From Bryum argenteum (Eukaryota > Streptophyta > Bryopsida > Bryales > Bryaceae), in NCBI GenBank assembly GCA_037043015.1, contig CM073323.1, positions 10,785,758-10,849,757 on the forward strand: a stretch of 64,000 nucleotides of DNA, read 5' to 3'. The position numbers and the translations under genes are program-made. Below, in pieces: positions 12,001 to 23,473 of the stretch (positions are counted from its first letter, which is position 1; every line of letters begins with the position of its first letter). The notes below the pieces were generated by a model. That model made no database searches. It saw only the letters and a list, made by a program, of their open reading frames with translations, and was not told where the DNA came from.

Positions 12001-12310
12001 GACCCCGATAACTTTGGTATTGGATTTGCAATGATGTTTTTGTAATGAAAAAAGTGAGAAAATGGATGATTTTTGAGGAGCTATATCTCCTTCATCCACG
12101 GTTAGATCTTGACTTTATTTTGGGGATGGATTTGAATTATAGTCTAGTTTTAGTGGTAGAAACCTTCACCCAATTGGAGATGTATTAAAGAAAATGCATG
12201 GATTTGATTGCAAGGGGTCTAGTTTTGGACTCTATATTATTTGTAAAATGTTTGGCAGTTTTCACCATTGCAAGATAAAATGTTTGGCAGTTTCCATCAA
12301 TAAATATCTT
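12001..12310 (+). repeat. Dispersed repeat, copy 2
   Basis: Same order of blocks as 3040-3320: gagctatatctccttcatcc, tagtctagttttagtggtag, then a gattgcaaggggtc-like block. Termini are unclear. Confidence 0.6.
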
Positions 12311-13031
12311 GGCTCAAATCACTATTTCTATTTTTAGTAGTCCATATTTCATATGTTTGGGTAAAACTTCATAACGAAAAGAGGTCACAAATAACTAACC
12401 AAAATACCATTAGTTACACACAGTAGTAAGTTTTACAACACTACAAAAACCTTACCATGTTTGTGTTTGAAGTGTAAAAGTCTTTTTTTAGGTGTCTGCA
12501 GCTCCTCAAAATTGAGGATCGACCATAAAATGGTTGATTGGGCTCTTAGAAGTTAAATGCTCTGGAATAGGCTTATTCCTAGTTTTGTATTCCTTCAAGA
12601 AATCCTTCCGAAAGCTTTCATACCTTTCTTAACCTTTTCAAGTGTGCCTATTGCTGGTGATCATAGAGTGTATACTGTGCAGAACCAGGATCGATATTGT
12701 CCTTCTACGACCTCCGTTCTTCTTCTTGCAGATTTTACAATGAGAAACTGATTAGGGCAAGATTGAGTTCGCAATCGAGGAGCTCAGGTATAGATACTGC
12801 ATTTCAGCTGTGTCAGGTTTTTATCAATTGCACAATTGGAGCGGAGAGAAAGAATTAGGCGAGCAGTAGCTTCCTGCATTTCGTCTCAAGAGTTTTTGGC
12901 GGTGTAGCAAATAATGTAGTTGTGACACGGGCTAAGATTGCGGCGATCAGGTCGAGCGTTGAAGTAAAATTAAATTCCACGCTTGCTATCTCATGATCCT
13001 CAGCAGCGATTGATTGATTGATTGGATCAAG
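12311..13031. other. Upstream region and likely 5' leader of the MBOAT gene
   Basis: No coding exon was recognised. The last several hundred bases before the ATG at 13032 probably contain the promoter and 5' UTR. I could not fix a transcription start. Confidence 0.4.
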
Positions 13032-16000
13032 ATGGTGGAGGCTCGAAAATCGCCACAGTCCTCATGGCGGACTGTGGAGCTCTACGCTTGCATTGCGTAT
13101 GCAATTCTATTTGAAGGCTTTGTTGTGTGGCGGAGCTCCGTTACCTCCGACGGTTTGTACTTGCTCCTTAAAAGTTGATTTTTCTTCTCGTTCCCGTGTT
13201 TGCAAGTGGTTCTTTCCTGTAGTAACGTATATGGCAATTAAATTGCACACTGAATGGGAGTAGGTCGAAGTGTGTGAAATACAGAGCACTCTTAGCAAGA
13301 GAAAACTTATTGTCAAACAGTAGGATACCGGTAATGTGACATAATATGAAGTTAAGTAGGGCATAGATGAGTAGTTGCAAAATGGCGAACTGGTAATGTA
13401 TCTCACAATGCTGTAGATACGTCGCTTTTGAAGGTTTTATTGATCACAAAGATTTCATTGATTTGAGAGCTCAGGTTCTAAGTGAAGTAATTATCGATTT
13501 AACCAAGATTGCTTGATGAGAGTATAATTCTTTTCAGAACATATCATTTTACCGTGTTCCTTCTACGTATGTCAGATTCTGCCTTCACATTTTCTTTTTC
13601 TTTCAAAATACTTCGATTTTGCTTCTTTGAACATATCCAATTAGAGCTTCAGATTATTCAGCAGTATGTACATGCACTATGTTGTGTATTGACAAATTTG
13701 TGTGTTCTATATATCGCACATATTGAGAAAACAGGAAGGTTATGATTGGTTTGAATTGTGCGTTTAACAGAGTACTCATTCGGCAAAAACAGAGGATGGC
13801 TATATGGATTAAGACCAGGTTGGATTGCTGGACGCTACATGGTAGGCTGCTCAATTACATGACTCCTCTCAAGCAGCTTGTATGTGAATTTTGAACAGAT
13901 TGCAAATTGTGAAGCTATCGTGTTGAGCATTTTACGCCGCTGTTGGGATGGTTCGAATATCTCACAAGTTCTTTGCTGTTGGATCAGGATCTCTCCGACA
14001 CTCAGTGGAGAAACTTTCGTTCGGGTTTACCAGCTTTGACAAAAGTTATGTCTGCCTTCGCGCTTCTGGTAGTTGGCCTGAGGGCAGGACTAGGCGTGAA
14101 GGGTAGAGGGATGGCGAGGTTCTGGCTTCTTGCGTCATTAGTATATGTGATATATTTGCACGGAAATTGGTAAGTTCGAGATCAAATTCTTGTTGTCGGG
14201 CATTCTACTTCTCTGTATTCCTGGATCAGCATCTCACAAGTAGTTAGGGTAATTACTAAGAGCTAATCTTCATCGTTTTATTTGGCATGGCAGCGTCCTT
14301 TTCATTTTAGCAATCGCGATCGGTAACTACGTGCTTACTAAGGTACTTGCACTATCCGCCGGTTAGCTTTCTACAGTTCGTTTCTTCGACAAGATTCCGT
14401 AGAATGTATATCGTTTAAGAGTTATCGAAGCACGTCAGGTCGACATTATTATTTGAAAATCAAAAGGTGAAGTTTGTAGAAGTTCAACATGGAACTGACC
14501 TGTCCAAGGGTTGAGCAGACCTGTGCAGGAAAATCAGCCTTTCCTTATCTCCTCTGGATATACAACCTCACGTTCCTTATAATCAACCGTGTGTACGATG
14601 GCTATAAGTTTGCATCTTTCGGGTGAGGATTTTTCTGACCACATGACCTTGTCTAGTTGACTTGTTTCTTATTCGCCCGAGTTCACGAGCCGATGCTGGG
14701 ATGTTAACACATGGTTCCAGAATGTCCGCCATATCATGCTGCTTGGATTTAATGAAGCTAAGGAATCAATATTTGCAGGGAGCAGTTTGCCTTTTTGGAT
14801 AAAAACCGTGGTGAAATGCGTTGGCACATCAGTTTCAATTTGGGTAAGATCCGTTCTCGCTGTTGATTGACTATCACTTGTTTAAATATTCAAGTTGCGA
14901 TCGCACAAGGGATATAATTGTTTGTTTTTGCATTTCTTGTGTGATACAAAACTCATTGGAAATCTGGCTCCTTCTGAACTAATTATGCCGGTTTGAGTGC
15001 TTTCAGTGATGTTGCGAATGTTGAGTTTTGGTCTTGACTATCACTGGGCACGTATATCCCGACCTTCGACTGTCAACTGGGAGGTCCGTCCTCTCTTCGT
15101 CCCTCTTTCATGAGCTGGGGAGGTTGGTTGCAGTGCCCCTCTTTTGCTTGGTTTAGAAAGTCAAATTATATAGCTGAAAGAGAAATCGGCTCTTAATACC
15201 TAGCCCATCTAAGTTTTCTATCTTAGGTGAGTCCATGTTCGAAGTTTGTTGTTAAGGGTTCACATGCTATTGTTATCTCGAACTGTTAGATTCGAAGGTT
15301 CCTTACAGTGGATGCTTTACAATAGTAGTTTCTTTTTCCAAATTTCGGAATCAACACCGACGGTGTGCAAGAGCCGGCATTCTTGGGATATATTGAGGGC
15401 AACAGTTATTTACCGCGCATTGAACCAAATTTTCTTGCATTATGGGCCTTAAAAACAGAATCATACGCGAACGTGTGAACTGTGCTCACTTGGAGTATCT
15501 GGAACTGAGGGCGCTTCATGTTATCTATCACGTCAGGTAAGTTGAAACTTGGCGTAGTCGGTACCTCGTCCACTCTGGACGAGAGCTTCAGTTTCGTCTG
15601 ATTATTAAATTCTTTATTGTGTTCTCGTAAGTCGTTTAAGTGGATCGCCTATGGCATTCTATTGTGTTGTAAGTACTTTACTCCGATGCAACTGCATGTT
15701 GTCCTGTCACTGCTTAAACAGCTAAAAGATGTCTCGTCATCTCTTAGATTACCGTGCAAATGGTATCAGTAACGGAATAGATCAAGAAGTATGTTATGTA
15801 TCGGTTCTAATCTGGAATTTATTTTGTACTGTTCAGGAAAAGCCCGTTCCTGAAGCTCAGTACAATCTTGTCACTTACTTGGCATATCTCCTCTATGCAC
15901 CCTTGTATATCGCAGGACCTATAATCACCTTCAACGCGTTTGCTTCTCAGGTTTTCACCCAACCCTGCTTCCATACTATATTGGTAACCTGAAATTGCCC

Positions 16001-18563
16001 CTTGTTGCCCTGCATCTACGCTCAGCGAGCTTTCTCGAGAATGAGAGCCTCGCAGTTTAGGTTTTCCTTTCCAAATGAGCTGATCCCTTGACTAATATCA
16101 CGTCTACGTTAAAGAGCTTGCATTCTCCACTATTTTACCTGACACCGGCACAATAGCTTCATGATTGTTGCACATGACATTTTGGTCAATGCTTACCGAA
16201 TTTTTTATTTTAATTCCGTACTGTTACTGTTTGTTGTTTCAGCTAGAGAATGTGCAAAAAGCTTACAGTATAAGAGATAAAGCAATGTACGGTTTGCGTT
16301 GGCTTCTGTGCTTTTTATTGATGGAGCTTCTTACCCATCGCTGCTATTTCAACGCCTTAGCGATCAGGTCAGTTTCTGAACTTAGCGAGATTTTTTTATT
16401 TATTATAGCTAAGATCAAACATTACGTATTCTCTTTAATGCGCTTCAATAATGTTCATTGTGCTGCACTGTATTTATTGAAGAACGTGACTGCTGCTAAC
16501 AAGTCTACTCTTTCACGCTGCAGTAAAGTTTGGCAAATGTTATCACCCGTCGACATTTTCATCATTGGATATGGGGTATTCTTGTGTCTTTACTCGCTAA
16601 ACATTCTCTTCATTTGATCAATACAATTTGAACAAATCTTGGATAGATGCAAAGCTTTCGCCTAATGGATATTCTTTTCATTTTGATGGATATCAAAAGA
16701 ACCTTTCACTTGATGTTTTTGATTGTGTTTTCTTTTTGGTATCTGGCAGGTTCTGAACTTCATGTGGCTTAAATTTCTACTCATCTGGCGGTTCTTCAGA
16801 TTTTGGGCCCTGGTATGTTGCTGTCTATTTGCAATGTTACATTTTCCCTCTCATTACATGTGCCTCACTTTACGTGGACAATTATTGCAGATTGATGGAA
16901 TTGAAACTCAAGAGAACATGACTAAATGCCTCAACAATTGCCACGATTTAGAAACTTTTTGGAAAAGCTGGCATGCTTCATACAATCGGTACCTTGTAAG
17001 GTATTACATCTCAATATTCCAGCGTTGGTTTATACTTCTGAAAAAGTGACTACAGAGCAATATCCTAGGCGATGACAATTTAGGCTAATGAACAGTTCTT
17101 AGTGGTTCATGTTCTCCGTTTCATTGTGCAGGTACTTGTATATACCTCTCGGAGGATCGCAATGGAGATTCCTCAATGTCTGGATTATATTTACCTTCGT
17201 TGCGATTTGGCATGATCTTGAGTGGTGAGTCTCTCTTGTACTTTTCCACGTCTTCCGACATACCTTAGTGGAACCACGCAACTAGATGAAGTTGCTTGTT
17301 GGATTACGATGCTAATATTAAGGCTTTCGTTTGCAGGAAGCTTCTGTCATGGGCGTGGGTCACATGTATACTATGGGGTCCAGAGCTGCTTGTGAAATCC
17401 ATCATGCGGACACCTCAAGTGTGTTAATCTATCTCTTCTCGTATCTCAGTAACTTCTCGGACGGGCTGTATTCTATTCAATTTCCATAGCAAAGGCTGCT
17501 GACTTCAACTTTCTGCATCGGCGAAGAGTCGTTTTGGATGAGTTAGACATCTGTTGATTCTTCTTTCAATGTCTGAACAGATGAAAGGCTTTAAGAAGAC
17601 AGCTGCTTACCGGGAGTGTCATGCATTAGCAGGGTCACTCAACATCACTGGCCTAATGGTGGGTAGCATATATGAGTATATATGTTCGCATATTTATTAT
17701 GTATAGAATAGTGCTCTCCTTTCATCCTCATGATCCTTGTCCTGGGCCATCGCTATTCATATTGTGCATGCTTTTAAGGGAGCTCTTGATGTATTGCTCT
17801 GTCATTCTACTCCAGTTCCTATCTTATTGACTATTCTGGGTGTTTGAGGTTAAGTAACTTACACAACAAAGTTCCATTTGTGCAGCTGGCAAACCTCGTG
17901 GGGTTTGTGGTAGGTCCAGATGGCATGAAGCTGTTGGTATCTCGTATGCTACTCCGTGAGAGTAAGTAACACCTACCTTCTTATCGAATTTGCGTTCCTT
18001 TTCTTTCTATGGGGCCTAGAATCCTCACATTCTCTTTATATCTTACTATATCAAGATGTTCTACCTTGACCTCCGAATGACCTGGAAGCCACATTTCTCA
18101 GTAAAGATAAAGATGTCATTTTCTTCAGTTCTTTGGCGTTAAGTGGTTAATGAAGTATGGGTCATCCTACAGATATCTGATGAACCTGGCTGAGTTCTGC
18201 AGATGTTCCTCTCCTTCTCGGCATCATATTCTCTTTTTACGTCGGTACAAAGGTAGGTCATATGACGACGATATCTGTGAAGATTTTCTGGTGAAACCTC
18301 TCAAAGTCTGGAAGCCCAGATTCATCAAGCTTTCAGACACATTATTCATGTACCTCTTTAGCTCCTAGTTGGTTAGAATTTTCGAGTTGCTAGTGAAATT
18401 CGCACAGGATCATAAATACTGTGGTGTTCAGAGGTTTTAGGGTCGCGTATTTTTCATCGAACTTTTGGTACTTGTGCAGCTCATGCTTGCGATTCGCGAC
18501 CGTGAAGAAAAAGTGAAAGAAGGTCAAAAACTAGATGGCTCTCGGAAGCAACTCGTTGACTGA
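13032..18563 (+). CDS. MBOAT family O-acyltransferase, GUP1/HHAT-like
   Basis: Nineteen exons join in frame to about 560 aa: 13032-13152, 13771-13841, 13988-14169, 14294-14361, 14529-14622, 14779-14843, 15007-15083, 15459-15536, 15837-15950, 16243-16367, 16524-16575, 16750-16812, 16891-17000, 17132-17224, 17337-17418, 17581-17658, 17886-17961, 18203-18252 and 18480-18563. The protein is multi-spanning. Recognisable blocks are [60 protein letters not shown] and the catalytic-type WHDLEW (about residues 433-438). A Cys-rich luminal-type loop (CELCSLG) precedes the YLAYLL block. Fungal GUP1 remodels GPI anchors and animal HHAT palmitoylates Hedgehog; the plant substrate is not known. It is probably an ER membrane protein. 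The open stretch after 15720 is not needed for the join and is probably intron. Confidence 0.93.
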
Positions 18564-19154
18564 GGGAACACCTCTATTGGGATAACGCGGGGGTAATTCT
18601 AGTGTCCTTCCTTGTTACATGTCAAACTTCTGTCTGTCTAATACTAATAATCCCTTTGTTCCTTTTGCGTACGTATCCATTGATCTCTCTCAACAGTATC
18701 CATTGAGCAACTTTCATTTCTAACGTGGATTTTGTCCTAAGTCGAAAGGAGTCAATTACAAAGGTTCCTATAAGCGTGAGAGATATTTGACTTTGAGATA
18801 TTGCTTGCAGTGAAACGCTTGAAGTCTGCGGACACACCTCGAGATCACGAACCGGTGACCAATGATCGTTTGAAAGTATTGTACTGGACAGGTATGGTTT
18901 GCCCATTGGAATTCAAGGGAGTTGCGCTGATAACAATACTATGCTTGGTTCACTTTAGAGCTCAGATGCGTAGAAGTCGGCTCATTAGTTTTGATTATCT
19001 GCGAGAGCGTCTTTTGTAGTTACCAGATGAAGGGCGGCATCACTGGCTCATCTTTCACTTTTGTGAGGAGCTAATTTCGCACCGCCTATTTTGGCAAAAT
19101 GATTCCAATACTGGCTCCTTGGCTTAAGAGTTTATAAGTTGCAGTAACCTCATG
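18564..19154. other. 3' flank of the MBOAT gene
   Basis: Probably the MBOAT 3' UTR followed by intergenic sequence. No other gene was recognised. Confidence 0.4.
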
Positions 19155-19156
19155 TA

Positions 19157-20500
19157 CAGTGGTTAGCAAAAGTATTTGGACAGGACGCTTCCTCTTCCAA
19201 TATTTCCTCTGCTAGTTTTCTTACACAACTCACATTCAAGTTGTAAAATTTTTAACATACAATCATATAGTTACAACAAACATGTAACATAATATAGATA
19301 ATGAAAAATGTCAATCAAAACAGAAATACATGATGTGGGTGTCCAATTCTTTCTGCAAAAAGTGAAGTGGAACCTTATTTATTTACATTGAAAACAAAGC
19401 CATGAGCTACAAAATCAAGCTAAAAACTAGAATGTAGAATCATAATGACTACTTAAAAACTTGTATGTGCAATCATAATGACTACCATCGTGTATAACCA
19501 CCTTTTGCTTGATAAACATCTGGAGCTCTCTTAGGCATGAACATGATTGATTTCCTCATTGTATCGACCTCGATGCCATAACAAATTTTTCGCAATTTCT
19601 CTCACAAATCTTTCTTGTTAGGGGGTTTCTTCTCCGACATTCTTGTACGATGATCTACTTCATTCCAAAGGTATTCTATAGGATTCAAGTCAGGAGATGA
19701 AGGCGGGTACTAAATTAGTTGAAACTTCTATGCTAACAACCAAACTTTATTATTAGTTGGTGTGATCAACAACCTTACAACCATACTATCACCATGTTTA
19801 TAAAGAATTCAAGGTCTCCCTTGTGACAAAGCATCTCTCAAAATGACCTCCCATTGTAAACATCTAACAGTAGCATAGCATGTGCTTCAATTCAAGAAAT
19901 GCCAAAAATCACTGAGTACATAGTCCCTGTCTCATGCATATGAAGAACAAACTTACATTCAGCAAGAGCCCTTCGAGAAGTTGTAGCTAATCAAGAACAA
20001 TCTTACTCAATTACAAGAAAAACAAGATGTCTCCAGAAATACATGCTCATTGTTAAAGATGATTTTTGTGATGCACAACTTGTGAGCACAATGAATTGAA
20101 CACCCATGATTGACATATCATGAACTGCTGCCCTTAAAAGTGGCTCAATGTGAATTTTGACTCATCCGAAAAAACCACATATTTAACTCCAATCCATCCA
20201 ACAATCATGCCTATGCATATTGATATGTTTTGTGATTCTTTGACAATAATGGCTTCTTAGTTCTCACTCGTGCTCTCAATCCTTGACTCTGAAGACATCT
20301 TCTGGACACACCCATGACTGATACATCATGAAATGTTGCCCTTGAAAGTGGCTCAATGTCAATGTCAATTCTGGTGACAACTAAACAAGAGGAATACAGT
20401 AGCGCTGCGGCGAATCGACAAAGTGGGACATTGATACGGACATTGAAAATTTCATTCGTACATTCCGACCGTTCGGAGTTTCTCTTGCAGGGCAGTACTG
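19157..20500 (-). pseudogene. Tc1/mariner-type transposase relic
   Basis: A left terminus cagtggttagcaaaagtatt follows a TA dinucleotide (19155-19156), as in Tc1-like elements. Read on the minus strand, recognisable transposase pieces appear in order. A helix-turn-helix-type stretch (GVSRRCLQSQGL...TKKPLLSKNHK, about 20210-20330) comes first. Next is the first catalytic block YVVFSDESKF (about 20155-20185), then the C-terminal catalytic block SPDLNPIEYLWNEV (about 19650-19700). The pieces lie in different frames and stops are present (for example after PPNKKDL), so it cannot make an intact protein. The right terminus is uncertain; a weak candidate followed by TA lies at 20491-20502. Glu in NPIE points to the Tc1 (DD-E) group, not the DD39D group usual in plants. 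Confidence 0.85.
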
Positions 20501-20911
20501 TAAAATTATTGTGCTGATTCACTTATTATACGTCCAGTAGGTTAATAATACCCTATTCATGCTCTTAAATTCCTTAGCTTCTGCAGGTTTCAGGTTTCAT
20601 CATTGTGCCTTGCAATGACATTTACCAGCTTATCTTCCTGTTTCTTCTTGACATGCTTGGAATTTGAATGATTTGAAGATTGTTTCAATCAGGGCGTGTC
20701 ATATAAAACAGAAAATTAAGAAAAGTAGAGTAGTGTATAAGAGAGAGGGGAATTCAGTTCGATTAGGAAGATATCATCTTAGCACTTCTAAGTTCTTATG
20801 ATTTCATATTCTCAGATGTCGGTGGAGCGGAAACTAGTGCACCTCGCGCGTGGGGCGGGACTTTGCAATCTGAAGAAGGATATGCTATTGTTTTTTTTGG
20901 CTAAAAGAACA

Positions 20912-21076
20912 GAGATAGATAGATAGATAGATAGATAGAAACTCCGATCCTTTCTAAGGGGCCGGCGTGAATGAAGTGTCTGTTCGTAATGCTGGTATCC
21001 CGATGGCCACCGGATAAGGGGAAATTAGACCAATACTACTCCCCCCTCTCAAGGGTGGACACTATAACTACGCTAG
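20912..21076 (-). mobile_element. 5'-truncated SINE with 14-bp target duplication, inside a copia gag relic
   Basis: The 165-bp tail portion of the SINE family ends in (TCTA)n on the minus strand. It is flanked by perfect copies of tggctaaaagaaca (20898-20911 and 21077-21090). Removing it and one duplication restores an open gag-like reading frame across the site, so it inserted into the older copia relic. Confidence 0.93.
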
Positions 21077-21434
21077 TGGCTAAAAGAACATATGACATTA
21101 GTTCTACGTGTATGTTAGAATATTGCTGTGAGAAAAGAGTTGTAGCGGGAGCAAATGTAGAAAGAGTCATATCTATCATTTTTGGGTCAAGGATCGTCTC
21201 GCCGCAAAGTTGAAGCTGAGCAAACAATCGGTGAAGCTCGATGTTGAATGCTTGGAGAGTGGGGAAGTCGAAGATGAGGAGATTAGTCCAATCCATCCTA
21301 GCTTGTGGAAGAAACAAGTGTCCGTTGTATTGAAATTGGGCTTGAACCGCAACTTGATCGGATTGTCCACGTGAATATCCTGCTATCAGAGGGAAACATC
21401 CGTGTGGCGTCGAAGTATCATCAGTGAGTGTCAT
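21077..21434 (-). pseudogene. Copia-type LTR retrotransposon gag fragment (UBN2-like)
   Basis: A minus-strand frame has the copia gag pattern: LPQARMDWTNLLIFDFPTL, FNIELHRLFAQLQLCGE, a DMTLSTFAPAT block and LFSQQYSNIHVELMSYVLLA. It is a fragment: no protease, integrase or RT was found, and it is interrupted by the SINE at 20912-21076. Past the SINE the frame continues a short way (20830-20900) before a stop. No LTRs were identified. Confidence 0.85.
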
Positions 21435-22194
21435 TGAATAGGTTGGACAATATCGGCTTTGGGCCTAATGTTTCCACTTTGCGCCTAAACGCTTTACTTG
21501 TTTTTGACGCGCTTTTGCCGGCGAAGAATAATCGAGTTTGCCATCACCAATTTCTTTTACTACAATATTGCCAATTTTTGAGTTCATGTTCAAAATGGAA
21601 AAGATTCTCCATTGACTATGAAATACTTTTCGATTTTTGCGAAGACTCTTTGGAAGAAAAGTTATATGACCTGCGATTGCTAAGCGTACCTGATAAATAG
21701 TTGAATAGGTTGGACAATATCGGCCTAGCGAGTAGGAAGATGCTACATGCAGTGGCAAAAAATGCTTACATTTTGGCAAACAGGGGAGACAAAGAAGTTG
21801 ATAATAGCAAGATGAAGGTGATAAAACCAAGAAAAATGATAAAATCAAGAAAATTATGAGCAAAAGAGTGATACATGTAAAATTGGGAAGAAGGGAGGTT
21901 GACAAAATCAAGAGAGAGGAGAAAGTTAGAATTCAGCAGGAGGTTATGGACAACGGTGGTGGTGAATTTGAAAACACATGAGAAAGGAAAGAGTTTTCAT
22001 CGGCACGAATACAAAACAACAATAGCAAGACATCAAAAAGAAAAAAACAAAAAAAGAAAAACAAAAAAAAAAAGAGGAAAATAAATGAATACTCAAACCC
22101 TAGCACTTAAAAACAAGAGCGATAGTATTGATAAGACTTTGAGAAAGAGAGACAAGCAGAAATGCAAAAAGAAGTTGGATGACCTTTAAGGCTG
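21434..22194. other. A-rich intergenic DNA with a 24-bp direct repeat
   Basis: The string ttgaataggttggacaatat occurs at about 21435 and again at about 21703, about 268 bp apart, next to the gag relic. This could be a duplication or recombination scar. The rest (21730-22190) is A-rich with no recognisable gene. Confidence 0.5.
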
Positions 22195-22205
22195 TCGCTT
22201 ATATA

Positions 22206-22284
22206 GATAGATAGAAACTCCGATCCCTTTCTAAGGGGCCGACGTGAATGAAGTGTCTGTTCGTAATGTTAATATCCCGATGGA
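22206..22284 (-). mobile_element. Severely 5'-truncated SINE tail with 11-bp target duplication
   Basis: Only about 79 bp of the shared 3' tail is present, ending in gatagatagaaact on the plus strand. Perfect tcgcttatata copies flank it (22195-22205 and 22285-22295). The duplication shows that the tail fragment itself was retrotransposed. Confidence 0.9.
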
Positions 22285-22319
22285 TCGCTTATATACAATT
22301 AGTATAATAGGTAGTGTAC

Positions 22320-22688
22320 TTAACCTTTAAACACCTAAGAAAGCCCAAGGGGCTTGTTTCCAAGAGAATCTGCTATGTAGTTCTCACTGTACTCAATTTT
22401 TCACTAACATTTTGATCTTAAACTGGTCACCTTCTTATGATGCATTTATAAAGTGAAATTCAAATTTTGAAATTACAATTTGTATGAGTGATCTTGTGCT
22501 TTGAGAGGATTGTGATAGGTAGGTTGGGGTTGTACATAACCTTGTAGGAGGTTACAAGCTCATCATTGATTGGTTTATTCATGATGCACAAGTCCAGAAA
22601 ATGCACTATTCATGATGCCCAAATCCAAAGATGATGTGATTTAATTTTGGGCTGTCCCTTTTAGACCCCATGGGCGTTCAAGGGTTAA
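22320..22688 (-). mobile_element. TTAA-flanked MITE, copy 2
   Basis: Inverted relative to copy 1, with TTAA at both ends and the diagnostic inner sequences (acgttcaagggttaa end, aagcccaaggggcttg hairpin). The left terminus has drifted (CCTTTAAACACC). It is non-coding. Confidence 0.85.
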
Positions 22689-23473
22689 GAGAGGTGCACC
22701 TTAAGTGCTAGTCCAACTACATGATTCTAGTAGGTGAGATCCTAAGTGAACAGGAAATGTGCTAGGTCTCTAAAAGCTTCCATGATCACTCATCCCAACA
22801 ATATTCATAGTTCCTTCTCTAATGATCCACTCTCCTAAATATCAAAGCGAATCCTACATGATCAAAATCTAGACGGACGGAACATTGGTCACTATCTTCA
22901 GAATCTTGGATAGCATCTACAAAGCACGCACAATATTCACAGTCCACCTTCCCTCCCGGACGCACTCCAGCGCGGCTGCCTGTCCAAATTCCAATTCCCA
23001 CTTCCCGATTCTTCTCGCCATTCTGCCTTTCCGCCATCCCATTTTCGGACATCATTTGCACTTGTCATTGTCGTATTTTTCTCAGCGCGCAACTTTCAAG
23101 CCAGTCCGGTACGTTTGCCGAGCTCTTTTGAGAAAATTTGGAAGCTCATGCTCCGCAACCGGCGTTTGTTGCAATGTCCGGAGTTTAATGTGCCACAGCC
23201 TGCTCCGAGTTAGCTTTCTGAGGTTTAGGCAGGGTTTTGGTAGCGCCTCCAGAATTAGGGTTTTTGTTAAGGCTCTTCGTTGTGAACCTACGCCGCCATC
23301 GAGCTCCAGTGTTTTGTCGGTAGAATTTTTATTTGTCAGATTTTATATTTTGAATTGAGGATTGTGTATGTGGTTGAACACTTTTTAGGTCTGTGTGGCC
23401 GTGGTTGTGGAAAAGAGTCACTGAACGGTATGTTTCTCTTTTTGATGCTAGATCTTGACGCACGATAATAAAG
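22689..23473. other. Upstream region and 5' leader of PRMT4
   Basis: No separate gene was recognised. Sequence from about 22880 to 23473 is richer in GC and probably includes promoter and 5' UTR, possibly with a leader intron near 23370-23470. Confidence 0.4.

Noticed and set aside
15720..15836. Extra exon in the MBOAT gene ([18 protein letters not shown] frame)
   Set aside because: Including it breaks phase with the next exon, while 15536 joins 15837 directly in frame and gives the expected family sequence.
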